From DATJGR01 sp963812255 (GTDB taxonomy: Bacteria; Pseudomonadota; Gammaproteobacteria; Pseudomonadales; Azotimanducaceae): DNA of 64,000 nt. The notes under the pieces are model-generated. The model did no database searches. It worked only from the letters and a program-made list of their open reading frames with translations, and had not been told where the DNA came from. Shown piece by piece: positions 1 through 9,372 of the stretch (position 1 is its first letter; every line of letters starts with the position of its first letter). The stretch is taken from contig CAWEUM010000006.1 in assembly GCA_963812255.1 (NCBI GenBank), positions 127,729 to 191,728 on the forward strand. The letters run 5' to 3'. Made by a program: the position numbers and the translations under genes.

Positions 1-25
1 GAATTCGCGATGCGGTGATCCGAAC

Positions 26-931
26 TCAGCCCTGCTTCGAATACAGCGTTTGAATGCTCGAGAAATCGAGCCCGCCTGCCGCGTGCTGCCGCTTCAGCAG
101 CCGGTACAGATTGCGCGCCAACGCACCCATCGGAATCGCCATGTCGGTCCCGTCAGCGGCATCCATCGCAAGACCAAGATCCTTGATCATCAGATCTACC
201 AGGAAACCACCACTGTAGCCGCGCGATGCGGGTACACCTTCCATCACGCCCGGATACGGGTTGTAAACGTTCAACGACCAGTTGCCACCGGACGAGCGCT
301 GCATGATCTCGGACAACACTGACGGATCGAGACCGTTCGCAACGCCGAGCGCGAGCGCCTCGGCGGTGCCGGTCATGTGGATCGCGAGCAGCATGTTGTT
401 GCAGATCTTGGCCACTTGACCGGCGCCCTGCGCACCGGCGTGGAAGATGTTCGCGCCCATCTTTTCAAGAATCGGCCGGGCGCGTTCGAGCACCCGCTCT
501 TCGCCCCCAACAATAAACGTCAGAGTGCCTTTTTCAGCCCCTGCGGTGCCGCCCGAAACGGGCGCATCGAGCATGTCGATACCGCGTTCACGTGCGGCTT
601 CGGCCACCTTGCGCGCGGATTGCGGGGAGATCGTGCTGCAGTCGATGACCACAGTCTGCCTCGAAATTCGATCGAGCAGCGTCTTGCCGTCGGCGTCCGG
701 TGTCAGATACAGCGTTTCCACGTGGCGACTCGCCGGCAACATGCTGATGAAAAACTCGGCGCCGTCCGCAGCTTTCGCCGCAGATGCCGCCAACGTCGCA
801 CCGTTCTGTTCCGCACGTGCCAACGCCGCTTCGACGAGGTCATATACCGTCAATTGGTGTCCTGCCCCAAGCAGGTTGAGCACCATCGGGCCACCCATGT
901 TGCCGAGTCCAACGAAGCCGATCCGCGCCAT
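26..931 (-). CDS. mmsB: 3-hydroxyisobutyrate dehydrogenase
   Basis: NAD-dependent oxidation of 3-hydroxyisobutyrate to methylmalonate semialdehyde in valine degradation; cytosolic. The 301-aa product has the usual family length. It opens with a Rossmann fold (GLGNMG at residues 8-13), followed by the substrate-binding DAPVSGG (122-128) and the catalytic lysine in GAGQVAKICNN (Lys175). The reading frame stays open about 270 nt upstream, but the ATG at 931 puts the fold at the N-terminus and leaves only 2 nt after the preceding stop. It is the last gene of a five-gene valine operon, which supports 3-hydroxyisobutyrate over other beta-hydroxyacid substrates. Confidence 0.93.
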   Translation of the reverse strand: MARIGFVGLGNMGGPMVLNLLGAGHQLTVYDLVEAALARAEQNGATLAASAAKAADGAEFFISMLPASRHVETLYLTPDADGKTLLDRISRQTVVIDCSTISPQSARKVAEAARERGIDMLDAPVSGGTAGAEKGTLTFIVGGEERVLERARPILEKMGANIFHAGAQGAGQVAKICNNMLLAIHMTGTAEALALGVANGLDPSVLSEIMQRSSGGNWSLNVYNPYPGVMEGVPASRGYSGGFLVDLMIKDLGLAMDAADGTDMAIPMGALARNLYRLLKRQHAAGGLDFSSIQTLYSKQG

Positions 932-933
932 CG

Positions 934-2085
934 CTACGCTCCCAGGTCTGCCAGCGGATGAACCGCCGATGTGGTGTCGAAGTGCGCCGCGACATAGTCG
1001 TGCGGCAGATTCTGCAACGCGCCGTAGCGCCAGGCGGGCGCATTGTCTTTGTCGATGATCAATGCACGCACACCTTCGGCAAAGTCGGGGTTTTCTGCGC
1101 AATGACTGGCAACGTTGAACTCCATGCGAAACGCATCGGCCAGCGTCATCGATACGACGCGCCGCAGTTGTTCGTGGACGATTCCGACCGACGTCGGGCA
1201 ACCAGTGCGCATCGCGACGAGTCCTTTATCGATCCACGCATCGCGGCCGGCCAGGTCCGTCAGCCGCACGATGGTTTCCATCAGCGTCTCGGGTAGCGTG
1301 GGCAGCGCCGATTCGAGCACGCCGGCATGCGCCGCAAATGCACTCTCGGCGAGAGTTGGCCGAACGCACGCGTCGATGCAATCCTCTATCTGATCTTTGT
1401 CAGCGGTGGACACACCACGCCAATTCGCACTCAGCAGGCGATCCACGAGCACCGGCCAATCGTTCGAGGCGATCGAATGCGTTCCGAGCCCTATGTGCAT
1501 TGCGTCGGAGGCCGACATGTGCGTGCCGGTCATGCCGAGCCAGACCGCGTGGCCGCAGGAAAGACCCTTCAGAATCCACGACGCGCCGGCATCTGGAAAC
1601 AGCCCGATCGTGACCTCGGGCATCGCGATGCGAGAGCGTTCGGTAACGAGTCGATAACGTGCCGCCGAGAACAGGCCGAGACCCCCGCCCATCACGACGC
1701 CGCCTCCAACGCAGATCACCGGCTTGGATGCGGTATGAATCGCATAGTCCAAACGGTATTCGGCCTCGAAGAAGCGCGCCGGATAATCATCGATCTGCCG
1801 ACCCGCAGCGCGATTGCGACTCATGCTGCTGTACAGCGCCTGAATGTCGCCGCCGGCGCAGAATGCACGCTCGCCTGAGCCGCGCAACAACACTGCAGCG
1901 ATATCGTCCCTCTCGCACCAACGGGCCAATTGGGGCGCGAGGATTTCGATCATAGGCAACGACAGGGAATTGAGCGTCTTCTCGACGTTCAAGGTCGCGA
2001 TTGCAAGCGTATGTCCCGAACGCGTCGGGCGCTCTTCAAGCACGACGACATCCGACGCCTCATTGAGCGGCTGCGGTGTGCTCAT
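934..2085 (-). CDS. 3-hydroxyisobutyryl-CoA hydrolase (crotonase family)
   Basis: 383 aa of the long ECH_2/HIBCH branch of crotonases, which hydrolyses 3-hydroxyisobutyryl-CoA to free 3-hydroxyisobutyrate and CoA. Visible motifs are the oxyanion-hole segment RAFCAGGDI (about residues 73-81) and GGGVVMGGGLGLF, with PEVTIGLFPD further on. The length (ordinary hydratases are near 260 aa) and EYRLDYAIHTASKP favour the hydrolase over a second hydratase. Its start overlaps the stop of the upstream hydratase (ATGA), and mmsB follows after 2 nt, giving consecutive pathway steps. It could be labelled enoyl-CoA hydratase by automated tools. Confidence 0.88.
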   Translation of the reverse strand: MSTPQPLNEASDVVVLEERPTRSGHTLAIATLNVEKTLNSLSLPMIEILAPQLARWCERDDIAAVLLRGSGERAFCAGGDIQALYSSMSRNRAAGRQIDDYPARFFEAEYRLDYAIHTASKPVICVGGGVVMGGGLGLFSAARYRLVTERSRIAMPEVTIGLFPDAGASWILKGLSCGHAVWLGMTGTHMSASDAMHIGLGTHSIASNDWPVLVDRLLSANWRGVSTADKDQIEDCIDACVRPTLAESAFAAHAGVLESALPTLPETLMETIVRLTDLAGRDAWIDKGLVAMRTGCPTSVGIVHEQLRRVVSMTLADAFRMEFNVASHCAENPDFAEGVRALIIDKDNAPAWRYGALQNLPHDYVAAHFDTTSAVHPLADLGA

Positions 2086-2870
2086 GCATTCTTCCAGACC
2101 GGCTTGCGCTTTTCGAGGAACGACCGGACGCCTTCGGTCTGGTCCTGGGTATCGAACAGTTTGACGAACGCTTCGCGCTCCGACGCATACGCGGAGGCAA
2201 TGTCGCCGTCACGTGCGCGTTGGATCAGACCCTTGCACGCTGCAACGGCGGGCGGACTCTGGCGCCCCGCCGTTTCGGCGAGCGCGAGCGCATGTCCGAG
2301 TGCCGAGCCTTTCTCGACCATTTCCTCGATCAACCCAATCCTCAGCGCCACCTCCGCATCGACACGCTCGCCACACAGAATCATCCGCTTCGCCCAGGCC
2401 TCGCCGACCGCCCACGCCAGGTTCTGCGTTCCGCCGCCACACGGCAGCAATCCGACACTCGCCTCGGGTAACGCCATCAGTGCCTGGCGCTCGGCGATGC
2501 GGATGTCGCACGCAAGCGCACACTCCAGACCGCCGCCCATTGCAAAACCGTTGATCGCGGCAATCGTCACACCGCGAAATTTGGCGAGCGCCTCGAACGC
2601 ACCACCGAAGGCGATCGACATCGTCGCCGCGACGGCTTTGTCACCGTCGGCAAACAGCTTCAGATCGGCACCGGCGGAGAAGAACTTTTCGCCACGTCCG
2701 GTGATGACGATCGCATAGATCGACTTGGCTGCTGTACACGAACCCACCAGCGTTTCGAGTCCATCGAGACTCTCCTGGTCCCACGTGTTGGCAGGCGGAT
2801 TGTCGATCGTGACGAGTGCGGTATGCCCACGCACCTCGACGCTGAGTTTCTTCGTTTCGCTTGCGATCAT
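2082..2870 (-). CDS. Enoyl-CoA hydratase (probable methacrylyl-CoA hydratase)
   Basis: 262-aa crotonase-fold protein, typical hydratase length. The CoA-binding/oxyanion region KFFSAGADLKLF and the NGFAMGGGLECALACD block are present, and Glu in LPEASVGLLPCGGGT matches a hydratase catalytic glutamate. Context suggests it hydrates methacrylyl-CoA to 3-hydroxyisobutyryl-CoA. The frame is open far upstream inside the dehydrogenase gene. The ATG at 2870 is preferred because it forms a 4-nt ATGA overlap with the upstream stop, and the gene's own stop overlaps the next start in the same way. The exact substrate is inferred from the operon. Confidence 0.9.
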   Translation of the reverse strand: MIASETKKLSVEVRGHTALVTIDNPPANTWDQESLDGLETLVGSCTAAKSIYAIVITGRGEKFFSAGADLKLFADGDKAVAATMSIAFGGAFEALAKFRGVTIAAINGFAMGGGLECALACDIRIAERQALMALPEASVGLLPCGGGTQNLAWAVGEAWAKRMILCGERVDAEVALRIGLIEEMVEKGSALGHALALAETAGRQSPPAVAACKGLIQRARDGDIASAYASEREAFVKLFDTQDQTEGVRSFLEKRKPVWKNA

Positions 2871-4042
2871 CGAACCACCTCGGTTGCTCCTTCCATCAAT
2901 ACGCGCCGCGCAATGATCACGCGCATGATTTCGTTGGTCCCTTCGAGAATCTGGTGTACGCGCACGTCCCGGACGTGACGCTCGAGGGGATATTCCTTGA
3001 TGTAGCCGTAGCCGCCATGCAGTTGCAGCGCCGCATTGCAGACCTCGAAGCCGACGTCGGTCGCGAAGCGTTTCGCCATCGCGCAGAACGTAGTCGCGTC
3101 GGGATCCCTGGTGTCCAACTTCCACGCGGCCAATCGGACCATGTTGCGCGCCGCGACCAGTTCGGTCGCCATGTCGGCCAGCTTGAATTGCAGGGCCTGA
3201 AACTGAGAGATCGCCTGGCCGAATTGCTTGCGCTCCGTCATGTAACGCGCCGCCTGATCGAGGGCCGCCTGCGCGGTGCCGATCGAACATGTGGCGATGT
3301 TGATGCGACCGCCGTCGAGGCCGCGCATCGCAATCTTGAACCCCTCGCCTTCGGCACCGAGACGATTGCCCAGCGGCACGACAACCCCGTCGAAGTTGAT
3401 CTGGCGCGTTGGCTGACTGTTCCAACCCATCTTCTGCTCTTTGCGGCCATAGGCAATCCCGGGCGCGTCGCCCGGAACAAGAAAGCTGCAGACACCGCCG
3501 GGACCGGCGTGCACGCCTTTTTCGTCCTCGAGGCGCGCCATCACGACCAGCACCTCGGTCGATCCGGCACCAGAGATGAACGCCTTGGTGCCGCTCAACA
3601 CGTAGTCGTTGCCGACCCGCTTCGCGACGGTCTTCAGCGACGCCGCATCCGAACCGGCACCCGGTTCCGTCAAACAATACGACGCAAGTTTCTCGCCGCA
3701 GACCATCGACGGACACCACTGCGCTTTCAGCGCTTCCGAACCGAAGGTCGCGATCATCCACAAGGCCATGTTGTGGATCGTGATGTACGCCGTCGTCGAT
3801 GTGCAGCCGGCCGCCAGTTCTTCGATGATCAGGCTCGCGTCGAGACGCGACAAGCCGAGACCGCCGTCGGCGACAGGTGTGTACAACGCACAGAACCCAA
3901 GCTCACCGGCTCGGCGGATCACATCCTTCGGGAAATGCTGTTCCTCGTCCCAACGAGCTGCATGAGGCGCGAGTTCGCCTGCCGCGAACTGACGCGCGGC
4001 ATTCCGGTATGCCTGCTGGTCTTCGCTGAGATCGAAGTTCAC
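2867..4042 (-). CDS. Acyl-CoA dehydrogenase (probable isobutyryl-CoA dehydrogenase)
   Basis: 391-aa FAD-dependent acyl-CoA dehydrogenase with N-terminal helical, middle beta and C-terminal helical domains. It carries the first family signature CLTEPGAGSD, the second signature QLHGGYGYIKEYPLERHVRD, and the catalytic glutamate in ILEGTNEIMR (Glu367). It would oxidise isobutyryl-CoA to methacrylyl-CoA, passing electrons to ETF. Location between mmsA and the hydratase, with a 2-nt gap upstream and an ATGA overlap downstream, supports the branched-chain substrate. Sequence alone cannot exclude a short-chain or 2-methylbutyryl-CoA preference. Confidence 0.93.
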   Translation of the reverse strand: MNFDLSEDQQAYRNAARQFAAGELAPHAARWDEEQHFPKDVIRRAGELGFCALYTPVADGGLGLSRLDASLIIEELAAGCTSTTAYITIHNMALWMIATFGSEALKAQWCPSMVCGEKLASYCLTEPGAGSDAASLKTVAKRVGNDYVLSGTKAFISGAGSTEVLVVMARLEDEKGVHAGPGGVCSFLVPGDAPGIAYGRKEQKMGWNSQPTRQINFDGVVVPLGNRLGAEGEGFKIAMRGLDGGRINIATCSIGTAQAALDQAARYMTERKQFGQAISQFQALQFKLADMATELVAARNMVRLAAWKLDTRDPDATTFCAMAKRFATDVGFEVCNAALQLHGGYGYIKEYPLERHVRDVRVHQILEGTNEIMRVIIARRVLMEGATEVVR

Positions 4043-4044
4043 GA

Positions 4045-5538
4045 CTACTGCAGCTTGATCGTCATGTTCGACCCGACTGCCGACGCCTCGTCGAACCAGC
4101 GCGCCGTCACGGTTTTCGTTTCCGTGTAAAAGCGGACCGCCTGCTTACCGTACGCATGCTGATCACCGAAGAATGACTGTTTCCAGCCGGTGAACGAAAA
4201 GAACGGCAGCGGCACCGGTATCGGAAGATTGATGCCGACCTGACCTACTTCGATCTCGTGCTGAAATTTCCGCGCCGCGCCGCCGCTCGACGTGAAGATC
4301 GATGTGCCGTTGCCGTATGGGTTCGCGTTGATCATGCCAATCGCCGCTTCGAGATCGTCGACCTGCGCCGCGAGCAGCACCGGTCCGAAGATCTCTTCCT
4401 GGTAAATGGACATATCGGTGGCCACATCGGTGAACAACGTCGGTCCCAACCAGTTGCCGTCCGGAAATCCCGGTACGGTGCAATCCGACCCGTCGAGCAG
4501 GCAGGTGGCACCTTCCTCCCTGCCTTTACGGATGAATCCAAGCACGCGCTCCTTCGCCTTCGGGTTGATCTGCGGACCGTAAGCGGCGTCCGGCGAGTCC
4601 CACGGACCCGGCCGCACCTTCGCCATCGCGGCCTGCAGGTCCGGAATCCACTGCTTCGCCGCGCCGACGAACACCGCCACGCTGATGGCCATACAGCGTT
4701 GACCCGCCGCGCCGCACGATGCGCCGAGGAGGTTGCTGATCACCTGTTCCTTGTTCGCGTCGGGCATGATCACCATGTGGTTCTTGGCGCCGGCCATCGC
4801 CTGAACCCGCTTCAGATGCTGCGTGCCCGTGCGGTAGACATGCTGCGCGACCGGCACGGAACCGACGAACGAAATCGCCTTCACATCGGAATGTGTCAAC
4901 AGAGCATCCACCTGCGCCCGTCCGCCATGCACCAGTTGCATGACACCCTTCGGCGCGCCGGCCTCCACAAACAGTTCGACGAGCCGGTTGGGCGTCATCG
5001 GATCCTGCTCGGACGGTTTCAACACGAACGTGTTGCCACATGCGATTGCCATCGGAAACATCCACAGCGGAATCATCGCCGGAAAGTTGAAAGGCGTGAT
5101 GCCGACGCAGACGCCGAGCGGCTGCGTGTAGCTGTACGTATCGATGTTGCGGGCGACGTTCTCGACCGTTTCACCCATCATCAACGTCGAGATATTGCAC
5201 GCGTGTTCGACCACTTCGATCCCGCGCCAGACGTCGCCTTGCGCGTCCGCAAACGTCTTGCCAGTTTCTTTCGACAGTATCTGCGCGATGTCGTCCTGAT
5301 GCGTCTTGAGGAGCCCCTGGTAACGCAGCATCACACGCGCGCGCTCCGGTGTCGGCACTTCGCGCCACGTTGAAAAGGCTTCCTTGGCGCTCGCCACGGC
5401 CCGGTCGATCTCCGACGCGGTTGCAAATGGCACGTCGCTGATCACCTCCTGCGTCGCCGGGTTCGTGACCGGTAACCACTCGTTGGTTTCGCTGGCGACG
5501 AATTCGCCACCGATGAACAGAGGCAGCTTGTTGGCCAT
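4045..5538 (-). CDS. mmsA: CoA-acylating methylmalonate-semialdehyde dehydrogenase
   Basis: 497-aa aldehyde dehydrogenase superfamily member that converts methylmalonate semialdehyde, NAD and CoA to propionyl-CoA and CO2. The catalytic cysteine lies in AGQRCMAIS (Cys282), the NAD-binding segment FVGSVPVAQHVY near 224, and the MMSDH-typical PFNFPAMIPLWMFPMAI near 149. It is the first gene of the valine operon. The start at 5538 has a GGAG Shine-Dalgarno about 9 nt upstream. The gap to the decayed peptidase upstream is only 67 nt, so the operon promoter should lie there or inside the pseudogene. Confidence 0.95.
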   Translation of the reverse strand: MANKLPLFIGGEFVASETNEWLPVTNPATQEVISDVPFATASEIDRAVASAKEAFSTWREVPTPERARVMLRYQGLLKTHQDDIAQILSKETGKTFADAQGDVWRGIEVVEHACNISTLMMGETVENVARNIDTYSYTQPLGVCVGITPFNFPAMIPLWMFPMAIACGNTFVLKPSEQDPMTPNRLVELFVEAGAPKGVMQLVHGGRAQVDALLTHSDVKAISFVGSVPVAQHVYRTGTQHLKRVQAMAGAKNHMVIMPDANKEQVISNLLGASCGAAGQRCMAISVAVFVGAAKQWIPDLQAAMAKVRPGPWDSPDAAYGPQINPKAKERVLGFIRKGREEGATCLLDGSDCTVPGFPDGNWLGPTLFTDVATDMSIYQEEIFGPVLLAAQVDDLEAAIGMINANPYGNGTSIFTSSGGAARKFQHEIEVGQVGINLPIPVPLPFFSFTGWKQSFFGDQHAYGKQAVRFYTETKTVTARWFDEASAVGSNMTIKLQ

Positions 5539-5605
5539 AATGGAACTCCGAAGATGAGATGGCGCGGATCATCGCACAACCTACACGGCGGATGAATTGC
5601 CGAAT

Positions 5606-7072
5606 TCACTTCGGCACCGGCGAATCCGTTGCTGTAGTCAGGTGCGCGCGGAGAAACGTATCCATGGAATCAAAAAATGCCAACCGCTGGCTGGCACGAC
5701 TCAGATAGTGATCGCCATCCGGCTGACGGATGTATCGATACGATTTGCCGGCTGCTTCAAGCGCCGCCACGAGATTGTCGGACTGCTCGATGAACACGAC
5801 ACGATCCTGATCGCCATGCACGATCAGCAGCGGAATGCCGATGTCGCTGACATGCTCGATTGGCGAATTCGCAGCCAACGCGTCACCTCGCTGGATGCGC
5901 ACCCGAGTCAGCGCGCCAAATTGATAGCGATACAGATTCGTAATCATCGCATTGAGATCCGCCACACCGGCAAAGTCCACCGCGCAGCGAAATTTTTTTG
6001 GCGTCTTGTACGCCGCAACCAGCGCGACGTAGCCACCATAGCTGCCACCGACAATACATACCCGAGCAGGGTCGGAAATGCCTTGCGCGATCATCCAATC
6101 GAGTCCGTCGATGACATCGTCCTGCATCTTCTCGCCCCACTGTTCGTATCCCGCGCGCAGATAGGCAGATCCGTAGCCGGTGGAACCGCGGAAATTCGGC
6201 TGCAGCACTGCGTAGCCTCGGCTGACGAAGAGTTGCGTCCAGTAGTCGAACCCGTCGGTGTCCCGCACATAGGGCCCACCATGCGGAAAAATGATCGTCG
6301 GCCAACGTTTGGCTTCGCTCGAGTGCGGCAGCGACAGGTACGCCGGAATGACCACACCATCACGCGCGGCGTAGTGCACCGGTCGCTTCTCAACCACACT
6401 CGCTAACGGAATCTCTGGGTAGGTGATACCGAAACGAGTCAGCTTCTTCTCGTTTGCGTTGTACAGATAGTAGGTGGCTATAGTTGCGGGCGATGTCGAT
6501 TCCAACACGACGGTGTTACCGTCCCGACTCGAAGCAACGGGTATGTTCGTAGTCACACAATCGTGCGGCGGTCCCGATCGTAGACGACGGCATCAGGCCT
6601 CCAAATACATCGAACTTCGGATCCGAAAAGATCGTTCCTGTCGCGCGCAAGTCGTCCAGTCCAACCTCATATAACGCGTTGCGTCTGATCCGTCGTGGTC
6701 GACCGCGAACAACCGCGTCACGGTCACACGAGGATCGGCGTAGCGGCGCTGCTGGAAAGCGTTCTTCTGAACCGCGACCAGTTTGATGTATGCCCTGACC
6801 GCGCAGACGATTCGCTCATCCGAGGCAAACCTGCACCAGTTGAAGAAGAATCGGTCCGGATCGGACGCGAGCACTAGACGGCTGGTCTTAGCCGCGAGAT
6901 CGATCATCACGAGGTGTTGTGACTCCGCGGCCGGTTGGAACATCAGAACGCGGTTGCCAGACGGAGAGACGTCAAATCCACTCAGTTGGGGGAGACGCGC
7001 ATAGGCCGATACGGGTACGAGAGGATCGGCATTGGCAGACAGCGCGATGAGCGCAACCAGCATCCGCAGCAC
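5606..7072 (-). pseudogene. Decayed S9-family (prolyl oligopeptidase) secreted peptidase
   Basis: Two fragments in different frames make up a broken S9 peptidase. The upstream piece (7072 to about 6593) has a signal peptide and the propeller start VSAYARLPQLSGFDVSPSGN. The downstream piece (about 6556 to 5606) keeps the whole alpha/beta-hydrolase domain with nucleophile GGSYGGY, acid HGDQDRVV and histidine DGDHYLS. Together they total about 475 aa against 620-680 for the family, and the residues between them change frame more than once. Part of the beta-propeller is therefore deleted as well as frameshifted. The C-terminal piece could still be translated from an internal GTG, but a secreted functional enzyme is unlikely. 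Confidence 0.75.
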
Positions 7073-7146
7073 GTGTACACCAGCCCCCCAGAAACGGGCC
7101 GCTCAATTGTCCGCAAGTGCCAAGCGCATGGCAATCATCACTTCAC

Positions 7147-7878
7147 TTATTCGACCGCGAACCAGTCGATCGGCGGATTGCCGTGCGCCACGAGATACCG
7201 ATTTGCCTTCGAAAAATGACGACAGCCAAAGAAGCCCCGGTGCGCCGACAACGGCGACGGATGAGGCCCCGCGAGTACATAGTGACGATTGCGGTCGACA
7301 ATCGAACCCTTCTTCTGCGCGTACGTCCCCCACAACATGAACACGAGCCCCTCGCACTGCTCGTTGAGGATCGCAACGATACGGTCGGTGAAGGTTTCCC
7401 AACCGCGGCCCTGATGCGATCCTGCGCGCCCGCGTTCCACCGTCAGCACGGCGTTCAACAACAACACACCTTGCCGCGCCCACGACGTCAGACAGCCACG
7501 ACCCGGTTGCAGGCGCCGCCCCGCATCGCCGCCCGGCACAGCAGGATCCGTCATGTCGTCGTTGATCTCCTGAAAGATGTTCAGCAACGACGGTGGCTCG
7601 GCAACGCCCGGTTGAACCGAGAAGCACAACCCATGGGCCTGGTTAGGACCATGATACGGATCCTGGCCGATGACGACGACGCGAACGTTCTCGATCGGCG
7701 TGAGATCGAGCGCGGCGAAGATCTGTTTTCCGCGCGGATAAATCGTCTTGTTCGCTGCGCGCTCTTTCACAAGGAACGCACGCAGGTTCCGCATGTAGGG
7801 TTTGTCGAACTCATCCAGCAGCGCGTGCTTCCAGGACGCGTTCAACACCACGCGGTCACCGGAAGCAGACTCGGTCAT
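7147..7878 (-). CDS. ung: Uracil-DNA glycosylase, family 1
   Basis: Removes uracil from DNA in base-excision repair. The 243-aa product contains the water-activating motif GQDPYHGPNQAHG with its catalytic aspartate, and the leucine-intercalation loop HPSPLSAHRGF near the C-terminus. A short Gly/Arg-rich insertion (about 15 residues after the DDMTDPAVPG segment) is longer than in E. coli Ung. An ATG at 7878 has GAGAGG 10 nt upstream. A GTG at 7884 sharing a base with the lysS stop (TAGTG) is the alternative start, adding two residues. Directly downstream of lysS, so probably co-transcribed. Confidence 0.93.
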   Translation of the reverse strand: MTESASGDRVVLNASWKHALLDEFDKPYMRNLRAFLVKERAANKTIYPRGKQIFAALDLTPIENVRVVVIGQDPYHGPNQAHGLCFSVQPGVAEPPSLLNIFQEINDDMTDPAVPGGDAGRRLQPGRGCLTSWARQGVLLLNAVLTVERGRAGSHQGRGWETFTDRIVAILNEQCEGLVFMLWGTYAQKKGSIVDRNRHYVLAGPHPSPLSAHRGFFGCRHFSKANRYLVAHGNPPIDWFAVE

Positions 7879-7883
7879 GCGCA

Positions 7884-9368
7884 CTACACCTCTCGCGGCC
7901 GCATGTGTGGGAACAACAGCACGTCACGGATCGACGTCGAGTTCGTCAGCAGCATCACGAGCCGATCGATGCCGATACCCTCGCCGGCCGTCGGCGGCAA
8001 GCCGTATTCGAGCGCGGCGATGTAGTCGTGGTCATAGCCCATCGCTTCGTCGTCACCGGCCTGTTTCAGTTCCGCCTGGGCGCGAAATCGATCGGCCTGA
8101 TCTTCCGGATCGTTCAACTCCGAAAAGCCGTTGGCGATCTCGCGCCCGGCAATGAATAACTCGAATCGATCCGTCACGTTCGGATCGGTATCGTTGCGGC
8201 GCGCCAGCGGCGAGATCTCGGCGGGATACGCGGTAATGAACACGGGATCGATCAGGTGTTCCTCGACACGCATTTCGAAGATCTCGGCCTGCAACCGGCC
8301 CAGCGACCAGCTCGCGTCCGGCGCCTGGTTCAGGTCGATCAGTGCGCGTCGCAACGCGTCGGCATCGTTTACAACATCGCGATCGAGACGGGTGTGCCGT
8401 ACGATCGCATCAGCCATTGTCAGGCGCTCGAATGGGCTACCAAAGTCGATGTGCCGCTCCTGAAAGACGACCACGCTGGAGCCCAGTACATTCTGGGTAA
8501 TCTCTCGCAACAATACTTCCGTTAGATCCATCAGATCGCGATAGTCGCTGTACGCCTGATAGAACTCGAGCATCGTGAATTCCGGATTGTGGCGCGGCGA
8601 CAAACCCTCATTGCGGAAATTACGGTTCACTTCGAAAACGCGTTCGAAGCCGCCGACGACGAGCCGCTTCAGGTACAGTTCCGGTGCAATGCGCAGGTAG
8701 AGATCGACGCCGAGCGCATTGTGATGCGTGACGAATGGCCGCGCCGCCGCACCGCCGGCTATTGGGTGCATCATCGGCGTTTCGACTTCGAGGTAGCCGC
8801 GCGCCACGAAGAACGCGCGGATCGCCTGAATGACGGCACTGCGCGTCTGGAACAGCACGCGCGTTTCCTCATTCATCATGAGGTCGAGATAGCGTTGCCT
8901 GGAGCGCGTTTCCTGATCGGTCAGGCCGTGAAATTTTTCGGGAAGCGGGCGCACCGATTTCGAAAGCATCCGCGCGACGCGGCCCTCTACTGTCAGCTCA
9001 CCTTTGTTTGTGCGAAACAATGTGCCGGTAACGCCAACGATGTCGCCGATGTCCCACAACTCATCGAACGCCTTGTAGACCGCGGCGCCGACCTGCTCGC
9101 GGCGCAGATAACACTGGATGCGTCCGGACGAATCCTGCAGGGTAAAAAAGCTCGCCTTGCCCATCACACGCCGCAGCATCACACGACCCGCCACCGAGAC
9201 TTCGACCGCAAGCGTCGCGAGCTCTTCCTTCACGACGTCGCCGTAGCGCGCCTGCAGGTCGGCCGCGTACGCGGTACGGCGGAAGTCGTTCGGAAACGAT
9301 TCACCGGCCGCGCGCAGCGCCGCCAGCTTGTCGCGCCGATGTCGGATGATGTCGTTTTCTTCGGTCAT
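7884..9368 (-). CDS. lysS: Lysyl-tRNA synthetase, class II
   Basis: 494 aa, typical length. An N-terminal OB-fold anticodon-binding domain spans roughly residues 50-160, followed by the class II catalytic core. Motif 2 appears as NFRNEGLSPRHNPEFTMLEF and motif 3 as GIGIDRLVMLL near the C-terminus. It charges tRNA-Lys with lysine in the cytosol. It lies 4 nt downstream of prfB, the same prfB-lysS pairing as in E. coli, and its stop overlaps the alternative ung start. Confidence 0.97.
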   Translation of the reverse strand: MTEENDIIRHRRDKLAALRAAGESFPNDFRRTAYAADLQARYGDVVKEELATLAVEVSVAGRVMLRRVMGKASFFTLQDSSGRIQCYLRREQVGAAVYKAFDELWDIGDIVGVTGTLFRTNKGELTVEGRVARMLSKSVRPLPEKFHGLTDQETRSRQRYLDLMMNEETRVLFQTRSAVIQAIRAFFVARGYLEVETPMMHPIAGGAAARPFVTHHNALGVDLYLRIAPELYLKRLVVGGFERVFEVNRNFRNEGLSPRHNPEFTMLEFYQAYSDYRDLMDLTEVLLREITQNVLGSSVVVFQERHIDFGSPFERLTMADAIVRHTRLDRDVVNDADALRRALIDLNQAPDASWSLGRLQAEIFEMRVEEHLIDPVFITAYPAEISPLARRNDTDPNVTDRFELFIAGREIANGFSELNDPEDQADRFRAQAELKQAGDDEAMGYDHDYIAALEYGLPPTAGEGIGIDRLVMLLTNSTSIRDVLLFPHMRPREV

Positions 9369-9372
9369 CAGA

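Noticed and set aside
1..6. GAATTC at the very first base as a cloning junction
   Set aside because: An EcoRI site at the edge could reflect a cloned insert but one hexamer is no evidence; the flanking sequence is ordinary.
515..530. CGTCAGAGTGC as another REP-like copy
   Set aside because: Only a half-site, inside mmsB coding sequence, without a partner arm.
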